A DNA stretch of 64,000 nt from Pseudoalteromonas luteoviolacea (GTDB lineage: Bacteria > Pseudomonadota > Gammaproteobacteria > Enterobacterales > Alteromonadaceae), in NCBI RefSeq assembly GCF_018100925.1, contig NZ_JAGJEH010000010.1:1-64000 (forward strand). The letters are read 5' to 3'. A program made the position numbers and the translations under genes. The notes beneath the pieces were generated by a model that saw only the letters and a list, made by a program, of their open reading frames with translations, ran no database searches and was not told where the DNA came from. This document shows positions 1-7,728 of this stretch, one piece after another (position 1 is the first letter of the stretch; each line of letters begins with the position of its first letter).

Positions 1-23
1 GGAATCGTATTGAAAATCTATTT

Positions 24-99
24 GCCCAGATAGCTCAGTCGGTAGAGCAGAGGATTGAAAATCCTCGTGTCGGTGGTTCGATTCCGCCTCTGGGCACCA
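24..99 (+). tRNA. tRNA-Phe (GAA)
   Basis: A 76-nt cloverleaf with CCA encoded. The 5' GCCCAGA pairs with TCTGGGC before ACCA. The D-loop contains AGCTCAGTCGGTAGAGC and the T-arm contains GGTTCGATTCC. The anticodon loop TTGAAAA gives anticodon GAA, so Phe. Its 3' end from base 52 is repeated exactly at 11300-11349, so it is the integration target of the element that follows. The insertion left the tRNA intact. Confidence 0.97.
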
Positions 100-101
100 C
101 T
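52..101. repeat. attL of the tRNA-Phe element
   Basis: This 50-bp segment runs from the anticodon stem of tRNA-Phe through its CCA end plus two bases. It is identical to 11300-11349. Flanking bases differ on both sides, which fixes the repeat length at 50. A direct repeat of a tRNA 3' end flanking an integrase-bearing segment is the standard trace of tyrosine-integrase insertion. Confidence 0.95.
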
Positions 102-379
102 TTCCCTTAGCCTCCAGCTAGATTTTAAATTACCCTTTTCCTACAAAAACACAATTTCCCTATAAAATTATATTTTCGTCGCGAATGACGGAGACGACTT
201 TGCGAACGCCAGAAAGCAAAAAACCGTGCTGAAATACAATATAAGTTTGGCGACTTATGTTTCAAACGCGGCTTCCATAAACATTTCTACCTGTTTACGT
301 TGGTTATCTTAGCCTTAGGGTATCCCTATGCCTAGCGTTTAACCTAAAAATTGCTTTCTTTTGTTCCTGTCGAATTTTT

Positions 380-1165
380 ATGACGAAAAAATTTAACAGA
401 CAATCTAATATCCCACAGCGAGATCCCAACAAAGGATTTTGTAGGAATAAAAAACAAGTGTTTTTTGCTCCTGAAGTACTTAAAGCAACAAGGTCAGATA
501 CTCAGACACTTGTTTTAGGCCATATTGCCTACCACCACGCAAAGCACAACAAATTCAATTCATCTGTATCAGCAATTGCTAAGCATTTAAATTACTCAGT
601 CAATGCAGTCAAAAATGCTCTGAAAAAGCTCTTAGAGCCGTCTGATGGCGGAAATGAGGCGCTTTTAAGGGAAGAACCAAACCCAAATAGCTACAGCCGC
701 CAATTATTTATAAACACAAAACACCCTCTAGGATATAGGCTCCTACAAAGTTACGTTCAGATGTTAAATAAACAACAATCACAGCATACACTGCGCTTGT
801 ATGGTGTACAGCTACATTTGTTTGAATCTAAAACTCGTTATGACTCTAGGCACCAACATAAGATGCTAATGCTTCATGCACTCATTGCTGGAAAAATTAA
901 CGCAGTAAAGCTCTCAAAAAATAGTAAAAGGGAAAGTTATTGCCAAAGTATTGGTCAGCTGGCCCAGAAGCTTGGTTGGGCCTATATGACAGTTAAAGCT
1001 CTGCTTCAATCAATAAATGAGTTCGACTTACTAGAAGTCATGTGGAGTGCAGTGAATAAACCAGCTTTTATTTTATTCTCGATCAAAAGCAGGATTCATA
1101 AGCCTCAAAACAGTTCAAAACTTATAGATAATTTGCAAATACCTATAGAGCGCTATAGAAGCTAA
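380..1165 (+). CDS. hypothetical DNA-binding protein with two HTH-like segments
   Basis: A 261-residue basic protein, first gene after attL. Two stretches look like winged-helix recognition units: about residues 60-86 (SSVSAIAKHLNYSVNAVKNA) and about 190-222 (QSIGQLAQKLGWAYMTVKAL). It has no signal peptide or membrane segment. Two winged helices in a small integrative element would suit a replication initiator or a regulator, but no family could be named, so the function is open. The upstream 280 bp hold no other gene and no strong ribosome binding site is visible before the ATG, so the start is uncertain. It is transcribed into the element, away from tRNA-Phe. Confidence 0.6.
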   Translation: MTKKFNRQSNIPQRDPNKGFCRNKKQVFFAPEVLKATRSDTQTLVLGHIAYHHAKHNKFNSSVSAIAKHLNYSVNAVKNALKKLLEPSDGGNEALLREEPNPNSYSRQLFINTKHPLGYRLLQSYVQMLNKQQSQHTLRLYGVQLHLFESKTRYDSRHQHKMLMLHALIAGKINAVKLSKNSKRESYCQSIGQLAQKLGWAYMTVKALLQSINEFDLLEVMWSAVNKPAFILFSIKSRIHKPQNSSKLIDNLQIPIERYRS

Positions 1166-1620
1166 TTTTTCACGATAACTTTTTACTGTCATGCCTTGGT
1201 AGGGAGTATCCGCGTCTAAAATACGGCAAAAAGCAATAAAACCAATATTCCACCTTTTTTTAGTCGCTAACTTTTAACTGTATTTAGAGAAAGTATATTT
1301 TTGTTTCTCCTTTTGGAAGACAAATAATTTTAATTTTCCGATTTATTAATTTAGTGACAGCAAAAATACCGAGTAATTAATTTGGTGCAATATCGTACTA
1401 AATCCGTTTCTAAGTGTCCAAATTCAGTGATGCCTTTAAAACGTATATAGATAAAAAGTAATAATATTTGATAAGAGTCAATCTTTTAAGATATTTTGAA
1501 ATTAGTGGTTTTGTCTGTTTTTTGGGCGTGTTAGTTTTGTTTAACCAGTTCTTTAGTATTGGAAGTTTAATTAACTGGTTTATTAATTATGAAAAAACTG
1601 ACTAAGTAGAAGGAGTTTAT
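1166..1620. other. 455-bp AT-rich intergenic region
   Basis: No ORF with coding character, tRNA or clear terminator is seen. It is very A/T-rich with several TTTTT and TTAATT tracts. It probably contains the promoter of the Cys-rich protein/methyltransferase operon, whose ATG at 1621 is preceded by AGAAGGAG at good spacing. Confidence 0.5.
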
Positions 1621-1902
1621 ATGAACTGCACATGTTGTTCGAAAAAGCTGAATATAGGTATGATTCATAAATCAGACCCATTAACGGGGCAAAGGTTTAA
1701 ATCTTGCCCACATTGTTCTGATGCTAATGGAAATGAACATGTATTTCATCCATACCCAGCTTCATTTGGTAAGACGCCTGCAAGAAAAACAGCTAAGAAC
1801 CCAGAAGGCTTTCAAAGCTATTGTTGTGATTGTAGGACTTTACCAAAGGGTAATATTTCAAGGGCATATCAAAATGGTCGAACATGTCAGACATTAAAAT
1901 AA
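1621..1902 (+). CDS. small Cys-rich (zinc-ribbon-like) protein
   Basis: A 93-residue protein with three cysteine clusters: CTCC near residue 3, CPHC near 29 and CCDC near 68. Basic residues lie between them, so a zinc-binding, possibly nucleic-acid-binding fold is likely. The start is supported by AGAAGGAG upstream. Its 3' end overlaps the methyltransferase start by 19 bp, so the two are probably co-translated and functionally linked. It could be a specificity or nuclease-like partner of the methyltransferase, or an unrelated zinc-ribbon protein; no HNH motif is evident. The family is not recognised. Confidence 0.6.
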   Translation: MNCTCCSKKLNIGMIHKSDPLTGQRFKSCPHCSDANGNEHVFHPYPASFGKTPARKTAKNPEGFQSYCCDCRTLPKGNISRAYQNGRTCQTLK

Positions 1903-2558
1903 ATATGTCTATATTTAAGGAGGATGCAGTAGCTTGGTTGTCAAAACTAGAGTCTGGAAGTGTGGATCTAGTAATTACTGATCCTCCCTATGAGTCATTA
2001 GAAAAATATAGAAAAATAGGAACAACAACGAGGTTAAAAAATAGTAAAAGCTCAAGTAATGCTTGGTTTCCTATTTTTTCAAATGATAGATTTGAAGAAT
2101 TACTTACTGAAATATATCGAGTACTTAAAACGAATAGTCATTTCTATCTTTTTTGTGATCAAGAAACGATGTTCATTGTAAAGCCCATTGCTGAAAAAGT
2201 AGGTTTTAAGTTTTGGAAACCTATAGTGTGGGATAAAGTAAATATTGGAATGGGTTACCACTATCGTTCGAGGTATGAGTTTATCTTATTTTTTGAGAAA
2301 GGTAAGAGAAAGTTAAATGACCTTAGTATTCCTGATGTCCTTGAATGTAAGAGAATATTTAGAGGTTATCCAACAGAAAAACCAGTTTCTTTGATAGAGG
2401 TTTTGGTTAACCAAAGTTCGGAAGAAGGAGAGTTGGTGATAGATCCTTTTTTCGGCTCTGGTTCTACTTTGTTAGCAGCAACTGGTAATAACAGAGTTAC
2501 CTATGGGTGTGATATTTCAGAAAGTGCTCATAAGTATTTAATGGATAGAGTTAGTTAG
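1884..2558 (+). CDS. DNA adenine/cytosine-N4 methyltransferase (beta-type order)
   Basis: A 224-residue SAM-dependent amino-methyltransferase. The catalytic motif DPPY is at residues 33-36. The SAM-binding motif DPFFGSGS is at 187-194, preceded by TEKP at 164-167. Catalytic motif first and SAM motif last is the order of beta-class N6-adenine or N4-cytosine enzymes. It has no obvious target recognition domain beyond the short middle segment. It overlaps the Cys-rich ORF upstream. No restriction endonuclease is recognisable beside it, so it is either an orphan methylase protecting the element or half of a system with an unrecognised partner. The methylated base and target site cannot be read from sequence. 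Confidence 0.88.
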   Translation: MSDIKINMSIFKEDAVAWLSKLESGSVDLVITDPPYESLEKYRKIGTTTRLKNSKSSSNAWFPIFSNDRFEELLTEIYRVLKTNSHFYLFCDQETMFIVKPIAEKVGFKFWKPIVWDKVNIGMGYHYRSRYEFILFFEKGKRKLNDLSIPDVLECKRIFRGYPTEKPVSLIEVLVNQSSEEGELVIDPFFGSGSTLLAATGNNRVTYGCDISESAHKYLMDRVS

Positions 2559-2561
2559 AGT

Positions 2562-2585
2562 AGCTGTGCTTCACTGCTTTTTTTT
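2562..2585 (+). terminator. intrinsic terminator of the methyltransferase operon
   Basis: A short hairpin, AGCTGTGCTTCACTGCT with one T-T mismatch, is followed by eight T. It lies 3 bp after the methyltransferase stop and overlaps the last codons of the convergent reverse transcriptase gene. Confidence 0.5.
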
Positions 2586-3695
2586 AATTCTTTCTCTAGC
2601 TTGTTTTAGCTCTGCATTAGCTACACCAGCTATTGTTGGGCTAACCTTTTTTAGTACACTTAAATTTTGAGCTAGCTTGTTAAGTTGTCTTAATTCTTTT
2701 ACTTTTCTTGCTTTTCTACAGTATTTTTTAGCTTGAGCTTCATCGATCCCTTTTAAAGCGTCCAAAATGTTTTTTAGCATATCTTTTGCTTTTGGAGAGC
2801 CTTGTGCCTTTAAGGTATTTACTTGACCTAAAGTACTTTTAAATAAAGAAATTGTTTCAGAAAGGCAGCCCCTACTATTTACAGAATTCTTAAGTTTATT
2901 AATCTGAGCTCTAACATTAGAAACTCTTTTCCTTGAGGGTGATAACTTATGAGAGTTAACAGTCACATCATGAACATCTATCCGAGAAGAATTACGCATG
3001 ACTCTACTTTTTGATAATGATCTATTTGGCTTCACTTGAATGCTTGAAAACATTCCGTAGATTTGAGCCTTCAAAAAGCTTACATGTTGGTAAAAATTAC
3101 CTTCTTTAGAGCTAACATAAATGTCGTCATAATACCTGGTATATTTTAATCCTAGACTTTCAATAGCTTGAACGAGCTGGGGTTCTTTGTGATAAAAAAT
3201 CAGATTTGCAATATCACCGCTTACTGGGCTGCCTTGAACTAGGTGACCTTTAAAAGTACATAGATCAGTTAAGGCTTCTGCTACATCGTTAGGGAATTTA
3301 AACAAATATTTAAAGACATTAATAACATACTTCGATTTTATGGAGTCAAAAAAGTTACTAATGTCTTCAGATTGAATCATCTTAGTGGACATATGCTCCA
3401 TGGCATTATCCAAGTAACTTTTCCCTTTTCTTCCAGCTAATATATATTTAGGCAGTTGAACGTTTTTTATGACTCTGCTTCTTAATTTTTGCAAGATAGT
3501 TTTCAGTGGGTATTTTACATCGTAAGTAATACGTTCACTTCCGTCTGCTTTTACGACCCGTTTAGCTATTTGATAATAGCTATCAGAGTTTGCGCGGAGT
3601 CTGTTTAATTCATTAACTGTTATAGAAAGAGTTTTAGCTAAAACTGATAAAGAACCAATTTGTTTTTGAGTGTAAAAGAAATTAAACCTTTCCAC
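2571..3695 (-). CDS. retron-like reverse transcriptase
   Basis: A 374-residue RNA-directed DNA polymerase. Visible motifs are NAMEH at 97-101 (the retron NAxxH motif), DISNFF at 111-116 (metal-binding Asp), QGSPVSGDIANL at 154-165, catalytic YYDD at 188-191, and VTVN at 244-247 (position of the retron VTG/VTxN signature). The basic helical C-terminus of about 110 residues could bind RNA. The start is GTG, because the reading frame begins inside the HTH gene with a 14-bp overlap, implying translational coupling. It is the last gene of a minus-strand operon: leader RNA, 64-aa ORF, HTH, RT. It lacks maturase and DGR accessory features. By family knowledge it should copy part of the leader RNA into msDNA; an Abi- or UG-type RT is the alternative. 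AT-rich like the rest of the element. Confidence 0.88.
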   Translation of the reverse strand: MERFNFFYTQKQIGSLSVLAKTLSITVNELNRLRANSDSYYQIAKRVVKADGSERITYDVKYPLKTILQKLRSRVIKNVQLPKYILAGRKGKSYLDNAMEHMSTKMIQSEDISNFFDSIKSKYVINVFKYLFKFPNDVAEALTDLCTFKGHLVQGSPVSGDIANLIFYHKEPQLVQAIESLGLKYTRYYDDIYVSSKEGNFYQHVSFLKAQIYGMFSSIQVKPNRSLSKSRVMRNSSRIDVHDVTVNSHKLSPSRKRVSNVRAQINKLKNSVNSRGCLSETISLFKSTLGQVNTLKAQGSPKAKDMLKNILDALKGIDEAQAKKYCRKARKVKELRQLNKLAQNLSVLKKVSPTIAGVANAELKQARERIKKKQ

Positions 3696-3969
3696 GAATT
3701 AGTTCTCTAGTGGCATCTTTGAGTAAGTCATGCAAATGAGTAAGGTCATTCTTCTCAGGCTCTTCAGCAAGAAGAATTAAGTTACTGAGTTGAATATTGA
3801 AAGCTTTACAAATGGTAAGTAAAGAAGACAGAGATGGGTCTCTCTTGTTATTCTCTATTTTTGATAAATATGATTTATCAATGCCTGAAATGTCAGCTAG
3901 TCTTCCTAGACTAAGGCCCTTTAGCTCTCGACACTCTTTTATTGCATCTCCGATAAATAGCATTTTCAT
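3682..3969 (-). CDS. Xre-family HTH protein of the RT operon
   Basis: A small cro/C1-type HTH protein of about 95 residues. The HTH spans ECRELKGLSLGRLADISGID with the recognition helix in KSYLSKIENNKR. A short helical tail follows. The start is chosen at an ATG with AGGTG just upstream; a second ATG two codons later has better spacing. A longer 114-residue version starting at 4026 would overlap the upstream stop as ATGA, so coupling from that site is also possible. It overlaps the RT by 14 bp. It may autoregulate the operon or act as the protein partner (toxin or antitoxin) of the retron; HTH partners are known in some retron classes. Which role applies is inference. Confidence 0.82.
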   Translation of the reverse strand: MKMLFIGDAIKECRELKGLSLGRLADISGIDKSYLSKIENNKRDPSLSSLLTICKAFNIQLSNLILLAEEPEKNDLTHLHDLLKDATRELIRGKV

Positions 3970-4022
3970 ATCACCTAAAAAGTACGGAGGATTTATTTGG
4001 CTGGTTGCACATGAGAAAGAAA

Positions 4023-4217
4023 TCATTCAATAAAACCAGCCAATAACTTAAGTAAGTAATATGCCTGTGTTACGTATTGAATTATGTCCTTGGACTTAAT
4101 TCTTTCTTTATCTTCTAGCTGCTGAATTATACAATCCAACTTGTCTAATGTGCTTTTGTCTACAGTATCTGCGCAGTTATCACGAGCTTCTTTTAAAGCA
4201 GTAATAATTTCTTTCAT
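4023..4217 (-). CDS. 64-aa helical protein, first ORF of the RT operon
   Basis: An acidic/basic amphipathic protein predicted to be almost all helical, with charged heptad-like stretches (residues 1-40) and a hydrophobic end (YYLLKLLAGFI). TAGGAT lies before the ATG. Its ATG lies inside the 3' arm of the inverted repeat that closes the candidate leader RNA, and its stop is immediately upstream of, or overlapping, the HTH gene. The tight packing and co-orientation with HTH and RT support a real gene. No family recognised. It could be the small effector or antitoxin of the retron. Confidence 0.6.
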   Translation of the reverse strand: MKEIITALKEARDNCADTVDKSTLDKLDCIIQQLEDKERIKSKDIIQYVTQAYYLLKLLAGFIE

Positions 4218-4512
4218 TTTTATAATCCTATTATGGAGTTAATAACAAATCAGGTTAGATGTACCCGCCGTTATATACATCACGAACTGATTTGAAACAC
4301 TGTAGATAAACCAAGCCAACACCCCCAGAGTTTGCTCTGGAAACTCTTCCCGCCGTTACCTGTTATTCAACTGGTATGAAACTTATCAGGCACTGGGCCG
4401 ATAACCGTCTGTTGGAGAAAAGTAGTTCACAATAATAGTGAACGACCAAAATGGCCTTTTGCAGTTCGAAATAGAATTATGAAAGAACACAACAAGCGAA
4501 ATCGCTTGCTCT
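4209..4512 (-). ncRNA. candidate retron msr-msd leader RNA
   Basis: A structured, ORF-free stretch between a strong promoter and the RT operon, transcribed toward the RT. Outer arms ATGAAAGAA (4479-4487) and TTCTTTCAT (4209-4217) are complementary. The pairing continues as AATAGAATTAT (4470-4480) against ATAATCCTATT (4222-4232) with one wobble, which fits a1/a2 of a retron. Between them are hairpins at 4444-4456, 4425-4443 (GTTCAC/GTGAAC), 4383-4404, 4325-4340 (CCAGAG/CTCTGG, with an alternative AGAGTTT/AAACTCT) and 4247-4293 (AAATCAG/CTGATTT plus GATGTA/TACATC). Another hairpin at 4493-4508 precedes a1. The decamer CCCGCCGTTA occurs twice, at 4264 and 4349. The ends are estimates; the branching G cannot be assigned. 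Confidence 0.6.
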
Positions 4513-4518
4513 AGGAGT

Positions 4519-4547
4519 ACTTTATTATGGTGTGGACTATATGTCAA
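4519..4547 (-). promoter_or_regulatory. sigma70 promoter of the leader RNA/RT operon
   Basis: Reading the minus strand, a perfect -35 TTGACA (4547-4542) is followed after exactly 17 bp by the -10-like TAAAGT (4524-4519). Transcription would begin near 4512, just before the first hairpin of the candidate retron RNA. Confidence 0.7.
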
Positions 4548-4557
4548 CACTTATTTG

Positions 4558-4606
4558 CGCGTCACTCACTGCGAAGCAATAGGGGAGTGACGCGGCAGCA
4601 CTCCCC
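4558..4606. repeat. overlapping GC-rich inverted repeats
   Basis: CGCGTCACTC (4558-4567) is perfectly complementary to GAGTGACGCG (4585-4594). The overlapping GGGGAGTG (4582-4589) is perfectly complementary to CACTCCCC (4599-4606). The two hairpins share bases and cannot form together. The GC-richness is striking in this AT-rich element. The structure sits just upstream of the minus-strand promoter. Confidence 0.7.
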
Positions 4607-5104
4607 AGAAAAATTAATGCGACCCAATCAATATTTGAAGTTATGGGCGCATTATGCCACTATTAAACTGATTAATTAGCGAGGCCTACTGGCTATCGCA
4701 CCTTTAAGAAAGCTTAGCTTTCTCTTGTCTAAAGCCGCGGCTGTACGCGGCGAAAAAATAACATTGGGTCAGATTTAATGGCACGCTGTATTTTGCTTTT
4801 GAAGTCGCAAATTACTTACGCACTTACCATAATCTTTTCTAAGCACTCAATAATTCCAATAGGAGATTCGTTGTCACTTAACTAACCTGTGCTAAGCACA
4901 TTTTTACTGCGCTTTATTATGTACGCTTGTAACAAGAAGCATTTAAAGCGAGGCTTTTTGGCCTTATTGAACCTTCGTGCCTGTATTCGCTTTTAGCGGA
5001 AATTGTATGCTCCAACATGCAATTGGCATTTAAAACTTACCAATTGGATATGGGTTCAAATAGTTAGTTAAGTTGATAGCGAACCACCTTTATTTTTTCC
5101 AAAT
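4607..5104. other. 500-bp structured non-coding region
   Basis: No credible ORF. Short complementary pairs are seen, for example ACCCAAT at 4622-4628 with ATTGGGT at 4763-4769, and the GC-rich palindromic stretch CCGCGGCTGTACGCGGCG near 4735-4752. It may hold a promoter for the downstream recombinase, an origin or a small RNA; none can be assigned. Confidence 0.4.
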
Positions 5105-5116
5105 AAGGTGCGATTT

Positions 5117-6001
5117 ATGAGCAGTTTAAAATATCAATTGCAAGGGTTAATACTGCGCAATAAAGATGGCAGCTTTGCTTCTCAAGCTGAGCGAAGAAAA
5201 ACACTTATTCTCGTCGCATCACAGTTAAAGAGTGGTGGCTATCGACTCTCATCAGTTAATTCCCTAAAACCAAAGCACGTAAATCATTTAGTTTCTCGAT
5301 GACAAAGCGAAGGGCTGTCTTCAGGAACAATCAAAAATAGAATGAGCCATATTCGATGGTGGGCTGAAAAAGTTGGTAAATCATCTATGCTGCCAAAATC
5401 TAATAATGGTTCAAACCAAGCTATTCAGTTGGAAATAGAAAAGCGTACTTATGTAAGTAATGACTCAAAAGGCAAAGAATTAGATTTAGATAAGCTTAAT
5501 CAGGTCAATGATAACTTAGTGAAACTTTCACTTAGACTTCAACAAGAGTTTGGCCTCAGAAGAGAAGAAGCAATCAAGTTCAGTCCAAGCTTTGCGAACA
5601 GAGGCGATAAAATAGTTCTTAAGTCGTCCTGGACTAAAGGTGGTAGACCTCGAGCTATTCCAATCAAAACTCACGCACAAAAAGCATTGTTAAAAGAAAT
5701 TGAAGATACAGTCGGCCGCGGCGCTCTTATAAGGACTGATAGAAACTATGTTCAACAATTAAAAAGTTATGAATGGCAAACAAGCCGTGTTGGGCTAGAT
5801 AAAAACCATGGTTTAAGGCATATGTATGCTCAAAAACGCTATTTGGAATTAACTGGCTGGCAGGCGCCTTTAAATGGTGGTCCAACTAATAAGGGTTTAA
5901 CAGCCGAGCAAAAAGCTATTGATAGGGAAGTAAGGTTAAAAATATCAGAAGAACTAGGTCATAGCAGGGAGCAGATTACAGCGATTTATCTAGGTCGATA
6001 A
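5117..6001 (+). pseudogene. tyrosine recombinase with in-frame TGA (integrase domain-containing)
   Basis: A single reading frame of 294 codons is interrupted by TGA at 5300-5302, with no frame change. The context VSR-stop-QSEGLSSGTIKNRM strongly suggests a former TGG (Trp). The downstream part keeps the tyrosine-recombinase residues: Arg in GLRREEA, Lys in WTKGGRPR, HGLRH, LGHS and the Tyr of AIYLGR. The start at ATG 5117 has AAGGTG 6 bp upstream. It resembles the recombinases often carried on integrative elements. Unless the stop is read through or restarted at 5342, the protein is cut in its SAM-like N-terminal domain. It is the second recombinase of the element; the other is at 10054. Confidence 0.85.
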
Positions 6002-6192
6002 TTTGATATAGAACAGTCTTATAGAGTTATTTTTACTCAATTTAAGTAAATATGTGAGTCTTCGAAAATCGAAGGGCTAATACTATAGGGTTAGAAGTGC
6101 AAGCTTTCTTATCTACAAGTGCTTCTATTTATTGCATTATTGCATTATTGCTTTTAATTAATTTTTGAGACAGCCTCTAAAAAGGTATCGGT

Positions 6193-6390
6193 ATGCCAGC
6201 AAAATATTATTACTCAGAAGCTAACAAGCACTTCATCTGTTATGAAGGTGACGTCGAAATAACCAATGATGATGAGATGGAAGCTTTTATGGCCTCTTCT
6301 TTTTACTTTGGCTTAGGTATGACGAAAGAAAGTGCACAGGAAATATTACTTATGAATAAATCAGAGTTAAAGAAAATAATTTGGCATTGA
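6193..6390 (+). CDS. hypothetical 65-aa acidic protein
   Basis: A small soluble protein, acidic in the middle (GDVEITNDDEMEAFM), with AAAGGTATCGGT before the ATG. It has no signal peptide and no recognised domain. It lies alone between the broken recombinase and the convergent ATPase/HNH operon. The ribosome binding site and coding-like composition support a gene; the function is unknown. Confidence 0.5.
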   Translation: MPAKYYYSEANKHFICYEGDVEITNDDEMEAFMASSFYFGLGMTKESAQEILLMNKSELKKIIWH

Positions 6391-6537
6391 TTTTCGTTTT
6401 AAATAAGTTGATATTAAAATCAGCTTTATACCATTGATTTTATTTGTTTTTAAAGTTTATTTGCTATAATTTCTTCCGACTAACTACTAATGTTTTTACA
6501 GTGCTAATTTGGGGAGAATAACTATAGGTTTTTTATC

Positions 6538-7728
6538 TCAATTTGGCATTTTATAAACTCTACCTGTCAAAAAGTTTAGAGCATCAACTTTAAATTTTTG
6601 ATATTGCTCCTTTGTCGGTGGTTTATCTAGTTCTACATCTAGACGTTGGCGAATAAGATTATAATCAGCTAATATTTCATCAAGACAGTTATCACCTGCA
6701 TTGATTATTGTTTGATAGCGCTCTTCGAATAATAGAAACCAATTTTTTACATTGTTTTTATTATGAGTTTCTTCAACTTTAAATAAATCTAAATTTTTAT
6801 CCAGCTCGTTGTTTAGTTTTTTAACTTCAATATTTATAGATTCAATGTTTCTACCTTGGTCAAACATATATTTAAAATTAAAAAGTGTTTCTTGGTTAAC
6901 GCCATTTAAGAATGGGTTAACATATCCAATCATTGACTTATCTTTTTTATATTTTTGATTACACCTAACTCCTGCTGGTATAAGGTTTGATAGTGTCAAA
7001 GCTAGAAATGGAAATTTTGATTTTGGAAAAAAATGGTCTAAATCAGGCCTTGTTTCAGCGCCGATCTCATTGATGGTTTCTATGTCCTCATTATTACAGT
7101 ATGGACATATGTCCAAGTTTAGGGAGTTTGTAATTTCTCGTCCAAAAATTTTTGACATAGAGTCATAATTAAATACATTGTCGAAAGAGTTTACCCAGTC
7201 AGGAAAAAGAGCAATTTCTTCTTCAGATAGTTTATAATTGCCTGACTTCATTGAGCTTAAATTCTTGAGCTGTGTTTTTATTTGAGATGCAACAGTCGTT
7301 ACTTCCATTTTTTTTATGATACCAGGAAGTAGCTTTGAATTACGATTCGTCATTAGTAATTTAAGTTCAGTTATGATATTGCAATGAATAGTCTTTATTT
7401 TTTCCTGATCGACTCTTTTCCTTATTGGCATTGAACTTATTGATGAGTCTAAAGTTATGTCTTTAAAGTAAAACTCCAGGCAGTACCTTTCTGATAGTTC
7501 AAATAAATGATTATAAATAGTGTCTATTTTTTCATATAATTTATCTGCGCTGCATAACACTAAGTCTTTTACAAACTTATCGGAAAAAACTTTTTCCACT
7601 CGCTCTTTATCATTACCTGAATGTTCTATTATCAGCTCATGCAGGGATGGGATAACTTTTTCATTTATTATTTTTTGCTCGTAATCATTCAAAAAGTCTT
7701 GTGTATAGGAATAGCTAATTTTGATCAT
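6538..7728 (-). CDS. HNH endonuclease of a Septu-like pair (PtuB-like)
   Basis: About 396 residues. An HNH/zinc module sits around residues 210-265: CPYC, then DLDHFFPKSKFP with the catalytic His, SNLIPAGVRCNQKYK with the Asn and the second zinc Cys. The N-terminal 200 residues are helical with no recognised domain, longer than the short PtuB proteins. The ATG at 7728 overlaps the ATPase end by 14 bp; an alternative TTG lies at 7737. Overlap with an upstream AAA ATPase is the Septu arrangement, and similar ATPase-HNH pairs are also effectors of some retrons. Predicted role: nuclease triggered during phage infection. The defence function is inferred from the family pairing. Confidence 0.8.
   Translation of the reverse strand: MIKISYSYTQDFLNDYEQKIINEKVIPSLHELIIEHSGNDKERVEKVFSDKFVKDLVLCSADKLYEKIDTIYNHLFELSERYCLEFYFKDITLDSSISSMPIRKRVDQEKIKTIHCNIITELKLLMTNRNSKLLPGIIKKMEVTTVASQIKTQLKNLSSMKSGNYKLSEEEIALFPDWVNSFDNVFNYDSMSKIFGREITNSLNLDICPYCNNEDIETINEIGAETRPDLDHFFPKSKFPFLALTLSNLIPAGVRCNQKYKKDKSMIGYVNPFLNGVNQETLFNFKYMFDQGRNIESINIEVKKLNNELDKNLDLFKVEETHNKNNVKNWFLLFEERYQTIINAGDNCLDEILADYNLIRQRLDVELDKPPTKEQYQKFKVDALNFLTGRVYKMPN

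Noticed and set aside
2571..3695. Diversity-generating retroelement or group II intron
   Set aside because: No template/variable repeat pair, no accessory protein, and no intron domain V or maturase region; the RT motifs favour a retron.
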